Virus record (IMG/VR): IMGVR_UViG_3300020411_000846
Span: 1-39,653 of that record
Reading direction: 5' to 3' (one strand)
Source of the DNA: a virus
Length of the DNA: 39,653 nt
Position numbers and translations under genes: made by a program. This document shows positions 30,573 through 38,801 of this stretch, piece after piece. Numbering within the stretch: position 1 is the stretch's first letter; each line of letters opens with the position of its first letter. The notes beneath the pieces were generated by a model, which saw only the letters and a program-made list of their open reading frames with translations, searched no databases and was not told where the DNA came from.

Positions 30573-31280
30573 CTAATTTTTAGCCGCCGCCTTTAATTGG
30601 TCATAAAGTGGCCTGTTTGTTTTATACAATCGCATCTGTTCTGTAAGGTTTCCACCGTTTTCAAATGGGTTTTTGTCCATTCCAATAGGCAAGTTACCTG
30701 ATGTTTTTCTGCCAATAGGTGCGCCCGAGCCTCTTGCCGGGTCAGATTTCTTTAACCAATCTGGTAAGCTCTCAGCCCACTTGGCAACTGGGGTTTCCTC
30801 ATATCCATCAACAACAACAACCGTCCCATCTTCGCGCCTTTTGATTTGATCCGGGCTAAGTTTTGTTTTCAATACCATATCAGGGTCATGGACAATATCA
30901 GCCAAAGCAGAAACCGTAGGCGTAATTAATTCCAACTCTTTTACTCTTTGTTCTAATTTTTTTATCTGTTCATCTTTTGTTGCACTTGCTTCTCTAAACT
31001 GCTGATCTCGAGCCTGTAACGCCTCTGAATACTTTCCTTTGGCCTCTAGTTCCGCTTGCTCGGCTTTTTGTTTAAACTCCAGTAGTTTTTGTACGTCCGT
31101 ACCATCTGGCATTGTAGAAAGCGTTTGTTCTAGCTTTTGAAACTTTTTCTTTTCGTCTAGTAATTCTTTGTTTTTTGCGTCCATTGCTTGAACGCGACTT
31201 TCGAGAGCCTTTATTTGTGAAAGTAGCTCTTCGTTGTTGTTACCAGTTGGCGCAACCTCTTGGTTAGTTTCTTCTGACAT
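30573..31280 (-). CDS. Capsid scaffolding protein, 235 aa
   Basis: The protein is almost wholly a charged coiled coil (about 15-120; 'EELLSQIKALESRVQAMDAK', 'LEQRVKELELI'). It has a Pro/Gly-rich region near 'DPARGSGAPIGR' and a helical basic C-terminus ('MRLYKTNRPLYDQLKAAAKN'), as expected for a phage scaffold that guides capsid assembly. Its position directly before the capsid gene agrees. Confidence 0.85.
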   Translation of the reverse strand: MSEETNQEVAPTGNNNEELLSQIKALESRVQAMDAKNKELLDEKKKFQKLEQTLSTMPDGTDVQKLLEFKQKAEQAELEAKGKYSEALQARDQQFREASATKDEQIKKLEQRVKELELITPTVSALADIVHDPDMVLKTKLSPDQIKRREDGTVVVVDGYEETPVAKWAESLPDWLKKSDPARGSGAPIGRKTSGNLPIGMDKNPFENGGNLTEQMRLYKTNRPLYDQLKAAAKN

Positions 31281-31282
31281 AA

Positions 31283-31293
31283 ACCCGCAGGGT
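31283..31293 (-). other. Leader hairpin ACCC-TGC-GGGT before scaffold
   Basis: A 4-bp GC stem with a 3-base loop lies 2 bases before the scaffold ATG in the 28-base gap. It resembles the other ACCC...GGGT stems in leaders of this genome. It may affect ribosome binding. Evidence is sequence only. Confidence 0.3.
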
Positions 31294-31308
31294 AAATTTG
31301 TTTTTATA

Positions 31309-31590
31309 TTAACTCCACTTTACACGATTGGCCCAATATGCCGCACTTGTCTTGCCTTTTGCAATATTTTTTGCGTGTCTGGCCTTAAAACTTTTGCGTT
31401 TTGCCTTGTCTGCCTCTGATTCTCCTTTTCTGGGTGGTTTTGTACTAGCCCCTTGCGCTCCAAATCGAATCAATCGCTGTTTACCACCATCGTTTATAAC
31501 AACGGCATGAGACTTTCCCGAACTATGACCCGGTGTTCTTATGGGTTTGTCGACCCCTTCAAAAGTATGGCCACCTTTTTTTATTGCCAT
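31309..31590 (-). CDS. DUF6321-type basic phage protein, 93 aa
   Basis: The sequence 'KQRLIRFGAQGASTKPPRKG' (about 37-56), then 'RKSFKARHAKNIAKGKTSAA' and 'YWANRVKWS', is a conserved small phage protein family near head genes. I recall it as DUF6321. The strongly basic composition suggests binding to DNA or to the capsid interior. Function unknown. Confidence 0.75.
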   Translation of the reverse strand: MAIKKGGHTFEGVDKPIRTPGHSSGKSHAVVINDGGKQRLIRFGAQGASTKPPRKGESEADKAKRKSFKARHAKNIAKGKTSAAYWANRVKWS

Positions 31591-31847
31591 TATCTTCTTT
31601 TGTTATATCTTGCGTATATCGCAGAGTCGGCTGTTCTGGCTTTATCTCCTCTCATGTAGCTATTTACCCTGCCCATCGCCCAAGCACCCATTGGTACGTT
31701 TCTGCTACCCGATGAAAGATATGCGCCTTGACCTTTTCTATAAACCTCTGCAAGTTCGCCGTAAAAAAACTTTGTACCCTCAGCTTTTTTCTTGAGGCTA
31801 CTTTTTATTGCGCCGCTTAGGGGTTTTCTTCTTGCTTTTTGTGACAT
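31590..31847 (-). CDS. DUF5824-like basic phage protein, 85 aa
   Basis: I choose ATG 31847 ('MSQKARRKPLSGAIKSSL...'); an ATG at 31880 would add 11 residues inside the upstream gene. The pattern 'GELAEVYRKGQGAYLSSGSR' with 'GAWAMGRVNSYM' matches small phage proteins found beside the DUF6321 type. It is coupled to its neighbours by overlap. Function unknown. Confidence 0.7.
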   Translation of the reverse strand: MSQKARRKPLSGAIKSSLKKKAEGTKFFYGELAEVYRKGQGAYLSSGSRNVPMGAWAMGRVNSYMRGDKARTADSAIYARYNKRR

Positions 31848-32022
31848 CTTGTTTAGTGCGTGAACGTGATACTGCGGCAATGTCTATAAACTCGCCACGT
31901 TTATAGGCTTCAGCGGTACGCTTGATCTCTCTTGCTTTTGCCGCTTTATTTCTGGCTCCCGATAGATATTTCTTTGGTAGCCCGGTCTTTTTATCTTTTG
32001 CTGTGCGCCTTAATTTAGGCAT
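31798..32022 (-). CDS. Small basic phage protein, 74 aa
   Basis: 'KDKKTGLPKKYLSGARNKAA' (about 9-28) followed by 'KAREIKRTAEAYKRGE' is a common phage pattern in head-gene clusters. The C-terminus is a very basic tail ('SKKKTPKRRNKK'). It overlaps the next gene by 50 bases in a different frame. It may bind DNA in the head. Confidence 0.7.
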   Translation of the reverse strand: MPKLRRTAKDKKTGLPKKYLSGARNKAAKAREIKRTAEAYKRGEFIDIAAVSRSRTKQDVTKSKKKTPKRRNKK

Positions 32023-32212
32023 TGACAGCTTCCTCGATTATCGCCACTAGCTTCTTATGAGTTAGTCGCTTATCAAGTTCAATACCAATAGTACGCCCAA
32101 ACTGTTCTAACTGCGCCTTTGTCATGCTTCCAAAGTCAGGCTTTGTAGGCATAGGACAAACTGGCTCAGGTTCGGGGTAAGCACCGTCAACAGAAAAAGT
32201 TAATGGGGTCAT
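32015..32212 (-). CDS. HeH/LEM-like small protein, 65 aa
   Basis: The C-terminal half ('MTKAQLEQFGRTIGIELDKR', about 30-49, then 'LTHKKLVAIIEEA') forms a helix-extended loop-helix like the SAP/HeH/LEM motif used for DNA or protein contact. The N-terminus is Pro-rich. It overlaps its neighbours by a few bases. Confidence 0.7.
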   Translation of the reverse strand: MTPLTFSVDGAYPEPEPVCPMPTKPDFGSMTKAQLEQFGRTIGIELDKRLTHKKLVAIIEEAVNA

Positions 32213-32274
32213 CTTTTTTTACCCCCTTTTTTCTTTTTCTTTTTCATACCCATTTTTCCGTAGTGTGAAGGCAT
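32209..32274 (-). CDS. Lysine-rich micropeptide, 21 aa
   Basis: ATG 32274 overlaps the stop of the 100-aa gene (TAATG), and its TGA overlaps the next ATG. The product 'MPSHYGKMGMKKKKKKGGKK' plus Arg is almost all Lys, Gly and Met. Similar tiny Lys-rich products occur in the head-gene region of other phages. Perfect coupling on both sides supports it, though chance remains possible. Confidence 0.5.
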   Translation of the reverse strand: MPSHYGKMGMKKKKKKGGKKR

Positions 32275-32576
32275 TAGGAAACTCCAGTTTTTTCTATTAT
32301 ACCTAATTCTTTGTCATCAGCTTTTATTTGCTCTTGGCCTTCTAAAATCTCTACATTTTTGGCATCAAAAAGATCAACCATAAATATATACAAATCCATT
32401 GCAAAACAACTAGCCAGATTAAATTTATGGCCAACAGAATTATAAGCAAACTGTGATTCAAACTCAATGTCTTTTCTGATTTCTTCACTACCTGAGAAAG
32501 AAACAAGACCGGGGGACGTACGCAAAGATACCGTTGCATTTTCTGTACCTTCTGTGATTCGTAGTTTGACAGCCAT
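32274..32576 (-). CDS. Hypothetical virion-region protein, 100 aa
   Basis: A mixed beta-helical protein with 'TENATVSLRTSPGLVSF' and 'FNLASCFAMDLYIFMVDLFD' (about 52-71). It follows the MuF-type gene with overlapping stop and start, so it is probably co-translated. It may be a minor head component. No recognised family. Confidence 0.65.
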   Translation of the reverse strand: MAVKLRITEGTENATVSLRTSPGLVSFSGSEEIRKDIEFESQFAYNSVGHKFNLASCFAMDLYIFMVDLFDAKNVEILEGQEQIKADDKELGIIEKTGVS

Positions 32577-34885
32577 TAATAAACAGTTCTGGTAAGGGAC
32601 AAGATCATGTAAAAATGCTCCGGGTCTGCTTGGTATAAACGAAACATAGACTCGGGATCACTAAAATGCTCTACCCCCATACTAATAACTTCTGTAGCAG
32701 AGTCATATTCTTGCCCCGGTTTTAAACCTTTTGGCATCTGGTTTGCCGGTGTTCTGGTTGCTGATGTTCTTTGCTTGTATGGTCGTCCAACATAAGGCGC
32801 AATGAAAGTATCTCTTAAAACTGCCTCCCTAGATGCGTAGCCGTCCATTATTGTACCTTTCAGTTTTTTCGGACTTACAGGAAAGTCACTTTTTATCCTT
32901 TTTGTTCTAAAAGCTACTGCCAAATCTAAGTTTTTCTCTTCAAAGCCCTCTAAACTATGGCCGATTTCGTGAAATAGAGTTGCTTTAGCGTCATTCTCTC
33001 CAAAATATCCTTCGCTAGTTGCAGGAACTTTGATCTTACTGAACTCAGTTCCTCGAAACTCAGGTTCATTATGCGCCCTACCTTTTCTAACCTGTACTGT
33101 TTTGATTTGATTTGAACGACCTTTTATAAACCTACCTTTCTTTGTTATACCCGCACCGTTAAACATCAAGCCAAACTCTTCCATTTCGCCCTTTATTCTT
33201 TCCCTTGTTGCTTTCACGTCCCCGGTAAAATCAATCTGGTCTAGTGCGTTCTTAAGTTCTTTTCTTGTAACCGCTGAGTTTGCTATGGCTTCTTTTCTAA
33301 TATCAAACATTTGTAACGTACCCTGTCTTTCTACGGCTCTAATCTTTGCCCTTTGGTCAGTTAGTCGAGCAACAACTTTGTCGTATTCAACCCTAGCGTC
33401 AATACGTTCTTTCATGTCAAATGAATTATTGATCTTATCTACCAAACGCTTTCTTTCTATCCTTAAATCTGAATGTTCCCGAAGTAGCTTTTTGTAGTCT
33501 TTTCTGAAACCGTCTAGCTTTTGTAGTCTGCCTCCTACAATATCCTTGCCCCTTGAAACTGCAATCTTTGGCTGTTTTGTGGGTGCATAAGTTCCAAGTG
33601 CCGGTTTTCTTTTGACAGGCTTGGCCGTTACTGGGCGTGGCTGTGGCCCTATCGGGATATTCTCAGGTTTGCCGTATCTGTTTTTTAACTCCACTAGAGA
33701 AACTCTACTTCCATCTGCCCTGACAAATTTAGATAGCGCCTTTCTGGTGCTTTTTTCTTTGCCTACCAATCTGTCAAAATATCTGAAAGCACCTTCATAT
33801 TTGTTTGTGACCGGGTTTAGTTTACCTCCAAGTATTCTTGCCTTAACTGCCTGTGGCTGTAGAAATAACCACTTTGAATAATCCATATTTGCAGATACCG
33901 GGCCGTCTGCTGAAGCACGCTTTCTACCTGTGGGTGGTGGGTCGAAAGGTAAGTTGTCATAGTCGATCTCAGGAATAATTGTTGATCTACAGTTAAAGTG
34001 CTGAGGTGGCATTGGCCCCTGCTCATATTCAAATACCCTTCCATCTAAAGCGCCACAAACAGCCGTTGTTCTGCTATCAAGTGTTGCCGTGTACCTGTAT
34101 TTTTTGGTTATATCGCTGTTAGCCCGGTAAACAGAAAGTGCCGCATTATTAGAAACTTGGTTAATGCTAGTTCTGACAAGGGTTCTTACTTGGTTGATGG
34201 GTGGGGTCGTCATTATCCCGCCTTTCTGTGCCATCTGCAAAATATTGGCGTTATCCCCTTCTCTGCTATTACCAAGCAATCGGCGTGTAATCTGGGGCGT
34301 TGTTTCCCCGGTCAATAATCCATCTTGAACTGTTCGCCTAAATAGTTGAACAGAATCATCGGCAATCTTATCAAAGGCTTGCTGTACTATATTTCCGTTA
34401 GGTAATGTCATTATCGCACCGAGATTATCTGATAACTCCGACTCTCCTAAAAATGCCGCCAACTGTTTTCCTACTGCCCTCGATCTAATTTTTGTGGGGT
34501 CTACGCTTACAACTGACTCTGCAAACTTTGGCGATATTTCAATACCATTAACTTGTATGTTTTGCCTCAGACCTCTTGGTATGACTTGCGTTAGCTGTTT
34601 TTCAATAAACCCTGCCTGTACCCCGGCTAATCCTTGCAACTCCCTTATTACGTTTGTATTGGCAAATTTTTTCCAATTACTAAGACTTTTTTCTAACTGC
34701 GCCACTATAGAACGTAATCGTGCCGCCCGGTAACTATCGCCCAAGCCTTTGCGGTCTAGCTCGGCCAGTTGTCTAACCGATTGAACACAAATATCTACAA
34801 ACCTTTTTGAAACATCAGTTGAAACTTTATTTCCAAATCTATTAAGGTCAATAGCATTTCTATAAATGGCATCGGGCAAAGCCAT
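32576..34885 (-). CDS. MuF-type head morphogenesis protein with C-terminal zincin domain, 769 aa
   Basis: The middle part (about 225-315) is the Mu F/SPP1 gp7 domain: 'RTSINQVSNNAALSVYRANS', 'TAVCGALDGRVFEYEQGP' and 'HFNCRST'. The C-terminal third carries a zinc-protease motif HEIGH (639-643) with a likely third ligand Glu732 in 'SATEVISMG'. MuF proteins are packaged in the head and can be injected, and many carry variable toxin or enzyme tails. Here the tail would be a metallopeptidase-like effector. About 440-560 is coiled. It follows the portal gene, as usual. Confidence 0.85.
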   Translation of the reverse strand: MALPDAIYRNAIDLNRFGNKVSTDVSKRFVDICVQSVRQLAELDRKGLGDSYRAARLRSIVAQLEKSLSNWKKFANTNVIRELQGLAGVQAGFIEKQLTQVIPRGLRQNIQVNGIEISPKFAESVVSVDPTKIRSRAVGKQLAAFLGESELSDNLGAIMTLPNGNIVQQAFDKIADDSVQLFRRTVQDGLLTGETTPQITRRLLGNSREGDNANILQMAQKGGIMTTPPINQVRTLVRTSINQVSNNAALSVYRANSDITKKYRYTATLDSRTTAVCGALDGRVFEYEQGPMPPQHFNCRSTIIPEIDYDNLPFDPPPTGRKRASADGPVSANMDYSKWLFLQPQAVKARILGGKLNPVTNKYEGAFRYFDRLVGKEKSTRKALSKFVRADGSRVSLVELKNRYGKPENIPIGPQPRPVTAKPVKRKPALGTYAPTKQPKIAVSRGKDIVGGRLQKLDGFRKDYKKLLREHSDLRIERKRLVDKINNSFDMKERIDARVEYDKVVARLTDQRAKIRAVERQGTLQMFDIRKEAIANSAVTRKELKNALDQIDFTGDVKATRERIKGEMEEFGLMFNGAGITKKGRFIKGRSNQIKTVQVRKGRAHNEPEFRGTEFSKIKVPATSEGYFGENDAKATLFHEIGHSLEGFEEKNLDLAVAFRTKRIKSDFPVSPKKLKGTIMDGYASREAVLRDTFIAPYVGRPYKQRTSATRTPANQMPKGLKPGQEYDSATEVISMGVEHFSDPESMFRLYQADPEHFYMILSLTRTVY

Positions 34886-34888
34886 ACG

Positions 34889-36319
34889 TTAAGCCGCCTC
34901 TGGTTCGTCCTCTTCGTCCTCTGGCTCCTCTTCGTCCTCTGGCTCAGGTGGTTGCATTTCTGTTAACCCACCAGTTTGTGTAGCCTCTATCTCCTCTTCA
35001 ACGTCAAACTCGTCTCCTAGTACCTCCCCTTGTGTAAGTTGATCCAATAATGTTTTCTGTGTAATTGTTCCGGCTGTATAAAGCTGTAACAATGATTGTA
35101 TTTCTTGTGGTTCTAGTCTGGTGCTTAGGAAATCACGATTAACAAAACTGCTACCGATCTCTGAAGTATTCAAGTATTGGGCGTGATAAGTCAAACAGTT
35201 GTCGATCAAATCTTGCATCTGTTGCGCTACTACCATCATGGTTGAATCACCTTGACTTCGGTCTATCCTTTTGGCCTCTGCTGTTTCTGCGCTTAACTTC
35301 TGCCCTAATACAGCCGCCAAACCAAGTTCATTAATCTGTTGTGCAAGTTGATCTAGCCTTTGAAACTGGGAATCAAACGACCTACCAGTTGGTTCAATGT
35401 ATTCGGCTCTACCATCTGCGGGAAATGCAATCGCCTCTCCCGGTCCCGCGCTTACCTCTTCAGAACTCTGTGGAAACCCAAAGAAACCTAATAATGGTAC
35501 AGCGGATATGTGTAGCTGATTGTCGAGGTCACTTTGTACTTGGTAAGCCTTGATGTTTAGCTCTGCAATATCTTCTAGTGGTGGCCTAGACTCCATGAGA
35601 CTTACGCGGTTTGAATAAGCAACTGCAAATGGTATTTCTGTTGTACTGGTATTACCTTCATCAAAAACTGTATACTTACCATCATCGTTTTTTCTGTGTA
35701 TTTCGTAGCGCCCCGGATATAACACTCTCACTTGTTCAATTAATTTTTCTCCATAATCGCCATCAGGCTCATAAACCTTTTCAATCAGCCTAAGTTGAGT
35801 AAAAGTTGTTTTACCGTCTTTTATTTCTGTTCGATAGCCTAGGATTTCCCTTGGTGTGTAGGCTACCCAATATGGACGGCCATTACCTTCAGCCGGGGTG
35901 TCAACAAGTACTCCAACGTGACCGTAACGTATCATTTTTCTAGCTGTTTCATAAGTCCAGATATTTAAGTCATTACCTTGTAGGTCAACGTCAAAAAGCT
36001 GTTCTCTGATTGTATCGCTTACATCTTGTAGCCTTACAGGTTTTCTTGTGAGCATACCCGCAAGCATACGTTCAAGCCTTTGAAAGTAGGGCGGGCAAGT
36101 GCTTCTAGCTAATCTGTTTTCATATGAATCGTCTTGCTCTCTTGGTTCTTGGGGCAAGTAACGCCTGTGCTTCATGCGTATCGAATATGTCCCCCCGGCT
36201 AAATCCTCTATAAGTAGCCAATGCGGTTCTTGATTAAACCAAGTTGAACTAGGGTCGTTAACATCAGTTGTTACCCCGGTGTTTCCCCTGCTGTATTGTC
36301 TGCCGTAACCGCTATACAC
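34889..36319 (-). CDS. Portal protein, DUF4055-type, 476 aa
   Basis: The portal forms the DNA entry ring of the head. 'CPPYFQRLERMLAGMLTRKP' (about 74-93), 'RYGHVGVLVDTPAEGNGRPY' and 'GFFGFPQSSEEVSAGPGEAI' are typical of DUF4055 portals. The C-terminus is strongly acidic ('EDEEEPEDEEDEPEAA'). The start is GTG 36319 with GGGAGA 6 bases upstream. It lies between terminase and the MuF-type gene as expected. Confidence 0.88.
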   Translation of the reverse strand: MYSGYGRQYSRGNTGVTTDVNDPSSTWFNQEPHWLLIEDLAGGTYSIRMKHRRYLPQEPREQDDSYENRLARSTCPPYFQRLERMLAGMLTRKPVRLQDVSDTIREQLFDVDLQGNDLNIWTYETARKMIRYGHVGVLVDTPAEGNGRPYWVAYTPREILGYRTEIKDGKTTFTQLRLIEKVYEPDGDYGEKLIEQVRVLYPGRYEIHRKNDDGKYTVFDEGNTSTTEIPFAVAYSNRVSLMESRPPLEDIAELNIKAYQVQSDLDNQLHISAVPLLGFFGFPQSSEEVSAGPGEAIAFPADGRAEYIEPTGRSFDSQFQRLDQLAQQINELGLAAVLGQKLSAETAEAKRIDRSQGDSTMMVVAQQMQDLIDNCLTYHAQYLNTSEIGSSFVNRDFLSTRLEPQEIQSLLQLYTAGTITQKTLLDQLTQGEVLGDEFDVEEEIEATQTGGLTEMQPPEPEDEEEPEDEEDEPEAA

Positions 36320-36355
36320 AATAAGTCTCCCTAGTTTTAATTACATAGTAGTTCA

Positions 36356-37699
36356 TTAATACAATCGAACACCAGTTCCACGACCAGAACGTGCATGAAG
36401 TGGGTTGAACTCCCGCCAGATTAGATAACCTAGCGCGTCATTCATGTGATCGTACCCGGCCTCCTTGTCTGGCTCGCCTTTTTCAGTATATGATTGCAAC
36501 TCTAAACATTCAATCATACGTTTGCAACTGGCATTGATTTGTAAACGTACTTTCCCTTTTCCGTTACATAACAAACCCTGTACGGCTGTGACTCTATCGC
36601 GTATCGGCGGGTTGCTTTTTGCTGATAGATTAGTGAAGCCATAGGTTTCAAGAATCTGTATATCTGTTTTGCTTGCATTTGTAGAACGATTCCCTCCGCT
36701 TGCGTCAGGATAAACATAAATCTTACTGGTAGGGTATCGGCGTTTGATTTCTTGAGCAAGTGCATCTGTATCATGTGCTGATACAATCTCATCAATTATT
36801 AACAATTCATCATTTAATTTAACTCCGATAACGGCGCTCATGTTTCCAATATTAAAGTCCACCCCGATTCTCAAAGGCTCCCGCGAATAATCAGGAATTG
36901 AGTTAACTATATTATCGGCTCTAACAAAACGGTCATAAACTTGCCCGGTTGTGAGATTCGTAAACTCCCCATTAAGGTAGGCTTGCAACATACTAGGGTC
37001 GTAGTTGCTTTGCATTCTTTCAATAAAATCGTCTGGTAAGTGTGGGTTATCTTGTGTTTTCATTCGTATTAGCTTTCTGTCGTCCCTTTCTTTAGCTTCG
37101 TCAGAGCCGAAAGTATTCCACATCCATCTAAAACCCTCTGGGGTGCTTGCGGCGCAAAACTGTCTTACGTTACCGGCTCTCAACCTACCGAGTATTTTGG
37201 GAAAGGCTCTATCACAAACCGTTGGGGCTACTGTGTCTATTTCATCTGCCAACACGAAAGCTAGATTTAATCCGATTATTCGTGACCAGTTTTCAAAACT
37301 TCTACACAATATCTTGGTATCTCCTCCCGGTAAGTGCAGTATGTATTCGGGTAATGGACTGGCTCTAAATGTGTAAGGTATCTCATAATGCTCCAAAAAT
37401 TGTTCAAAGTCTGTTTGCCATATATCACGGATTAATGGCCCTGTTGGTTCCATAACAGCCCCGGTAAATCCTACGTTAAGTGCGGCCAGTTTTACACACG
37501 CCGCGCATAATGCCCTAGTTTTCCCCGCACCATAACCGGCTGATAATCCTAAGATTTCTGTAGAGTTATCATCAAAAAAAGCCTTTTGTGGCTCATGTAG
37601 GTCGTTTCTTATCCTTTCTAGCAAAACATCTATATCAACAGAAATACCGGCGCTACCGGGGCGATCTAGTACTGAACCCTCCTTAGAAAGTATGCTCAT
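36356..37699 (-). CDS. terL: Terminase large subunit, 447 aa
   Basis: TerL is the packaging motor: an ATPase followed by an RNase H-like nuclease. Walker A is 'GYGAGKT' (55-61) and Walker B 'FVLADEID' (148-155). The nuclease has Asp281 ('GVDFNIGN'), Glu304 ('IIDE'), Asp332 ('YPDASGG') and 'YDHMNDALGYLIW' (416-428). All are intact. It overlaps the small subunit gene by 4 bases. The packaging mode (cos or headful) cannot be read from this alone. Confidence 0.95.
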   Translation of the reverse strand: MSILSKEGSVLDRPGSAGISVDIDVLLERIRNDLHEPQKAFFDDNSTEILGLSAGYGAGKTRALCAACVKLAALNVGFTGAVMEPTGPLIRDIWQTDFEQFLEHYEIPYTFRASPLPEYILHLPGGDTKILCRSFENWSRIIGLNLAFVLADEIDTVAPTVCDRAFPKILGRLRAGNVRQFCAASTPEGFRWMWNTFGSDEAKERDDRKLIRMKTQDNPHLPDDFIERMQSNYDPSMLQAYLNGEFTNLTTGQVYDRFVRADNIVNSIPDYSREPLRIGVDFNIGNMSAVIGVKLNDELLIIDEIVSAHDTDALAQEIKRRYPTSKIYVYPDASGGNRSTNASKTDIQILETYGFTNLSAKSNPPIRDRVTAVQGLLCNGKGKVRLQINASCKRMIECLELQSYTEKGEPDKEAGYDHMNDALGYLIWREFNPLHARSGRGTGVRLY

Positions 37700-38019
37700 G
37701 TTGTAATTTGGGCAATTTTGGCCATTGCATTAATACACCCCAAAGCTACGTGTAATTGGTTGTTGTTTCTGGCCTCTTTTTGTAGCGTTGAAAGTTGACT
37801 TAAAATGTCCGCGGTAAATTGCCTTCTGTCAATGTCAAAATCTTTCTTGAGAACGATACGCGCATCTTGGATATACTGTTCTGTCTGTCTTAACTTCAAC
37901 CCCCACTCAGCCGCGGTATATTTTATGATTTCTGACCGTGTTACACCACGCGCAAGTAGCGCGGCAATTCTGTAAGTTCGATAATCTTTTTCTGATTGGG
38001 TGGCTTTCTTTTTTTCCAC
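37696..38019 (-). CDS. terS: Terminase small subunit-like, 107 aa
   Basis: The protein has an N-terminal helix-turn-helix ('ALLARGVTRSEIIKYTAAEW', about 19-38) and a helical body ('SQLSTLQKEARNNNQLHVAL'), the layout of small terminases that recognise the packaging site. The start is GTG 38019, overlapping the stop of the dioxygenase gene (TAGTG). Its position directly before TerL supports the call. Confidence 0.75.
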   Translation of the reverse strand: MEKKKATQSEKDYRTYRIAALLARGVTRSEIIKYTAAEWGLKLRQTEQYIQDARIVLKKDFDIDRRQFTADILSQLSTLQKEARNNNQLHVALGCINAMAKIAQITT

Positions 38020-38801
38020 TAGGTTAGTTTGTTAAAAGAGTCGAGGGCGTACCAAACATGAGAGTTACGGTAGCCGCCTTGATAGGTAGGAATAATCGGG
38101 GTAACTCCATGACGATTACGCCAAGCCGGGTAAACCAATAGAGAATTATCAGTTTGGTCAAAGGTAGCGTTGTAATCAGGTACATGAAGATTACCCCCTT
38201 TGCTGTTACGCCTTTTAGTAATTATCATATTTATAGCACCTTTTACGTTGGCGTGGTCTTGATGAACTGGTGCGGAAATATTGCAATTAGAAATAGTAGA
38301 TGAAAAATTATCAGCAAAACGCCATTGCTCTGGTATCCTTTCGCGTATTTTCATAAGGTGTGCATCTGCTACGGTTGGGATAAATTTTTTAACAAGTTCA
38401 AAGGATTTTATGCCGGCAACGTGCATGGCCTTTGCAAAGATATTGGCGCTTTTGACCGCGTGAACAGATGACCGGGTTGCGTATGGCCTTCTCATATGTG
38501 GTTTTGGGGGGCAAGAACCCAAGATTGTTGAATACTGTTTTACCTCTGATTCCTCATCATGTAAACCACTAGAACGGCGCATATCAGATTTAGGAACTCT
38601 TTTTGTTTGTATCTCCCGGTCTGCAATATTAACTAGGTTCTGCAAATCATCAGGCAAAGTTTTTATGAATAAACCTACTGGGGTTCCATCAGGGTCGATT
38701 AAAACACAATCATCAAATACGTTAGGCTCAAAACCTCCTACGGAATCGCCGATCTTTAGGGGCGATGTTACAGGTTTCAGGATTAGTTCAGGTAGTTTCA
38801 T
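38019..38801 (-). CDS. TET/JBP-like Fe(II)/2-oxoglutarate dioxygenase, 260 aa
   Basis: Members oxidise modified bases in DNA, for example 5-methylcytosine to 5-hydroxymethylcytosine. The C-terminal domain has the iron site 'HQDHANV' (His180, Asp182), a 'KGGNLHVPDYNATF' segment, and the distal His231 in 'RHGVTPI'. Arg245 ('GGYRNSHVWYAL') could bind 2-oxoglutarate. This spacing (HxD, GG.L..P.Y, HGV.P, R) is that of the TET/JBP group. ATG 38801 overlaps the FkbM stop (ATGA). The first 150 residues are unfamiliar. The substrate is inferred from the phage's own C5-methyltransferase. Confidence 0.75.
   Translation of the reverse strand: MKLPELILKPVTSPLKIGDSVGGFEPNVFDDCVLIDPDGTPVGLFIKTLPDDLQNLVNIADREIQTKRVPKSDMRRSSGLHDEESEVKQYSTILGSCPPKPHMRRPYATRSSVHAVKSANIFAKAMHVAGIKSFELVKKFIPTVADAHLMKIRERIPEQWRFADNFSSTISNCNISAPVHQDHANVKGAINMIITKRRNSKGGNLHVPDYNATFDQTDNSLLVYPAWRNRHGVTPIIPTYQGGYRNSHVWYALDSFNKLT

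Noticed and set aside
36514-36795. Leftward 93-codon frame nested in the terminase large subunit gene
   Set aside because: It is on the same strand in another frame, like the frame in the methyltransferase gene. Unlike that case it has no recognisable motifs, and the terminase sequence is normal across it.
37005-37376. Rightward 123-codon frame
   Set aside because: It is antisense to the terminase ATPase-nuclease region, where the leftward motifs are decisive.
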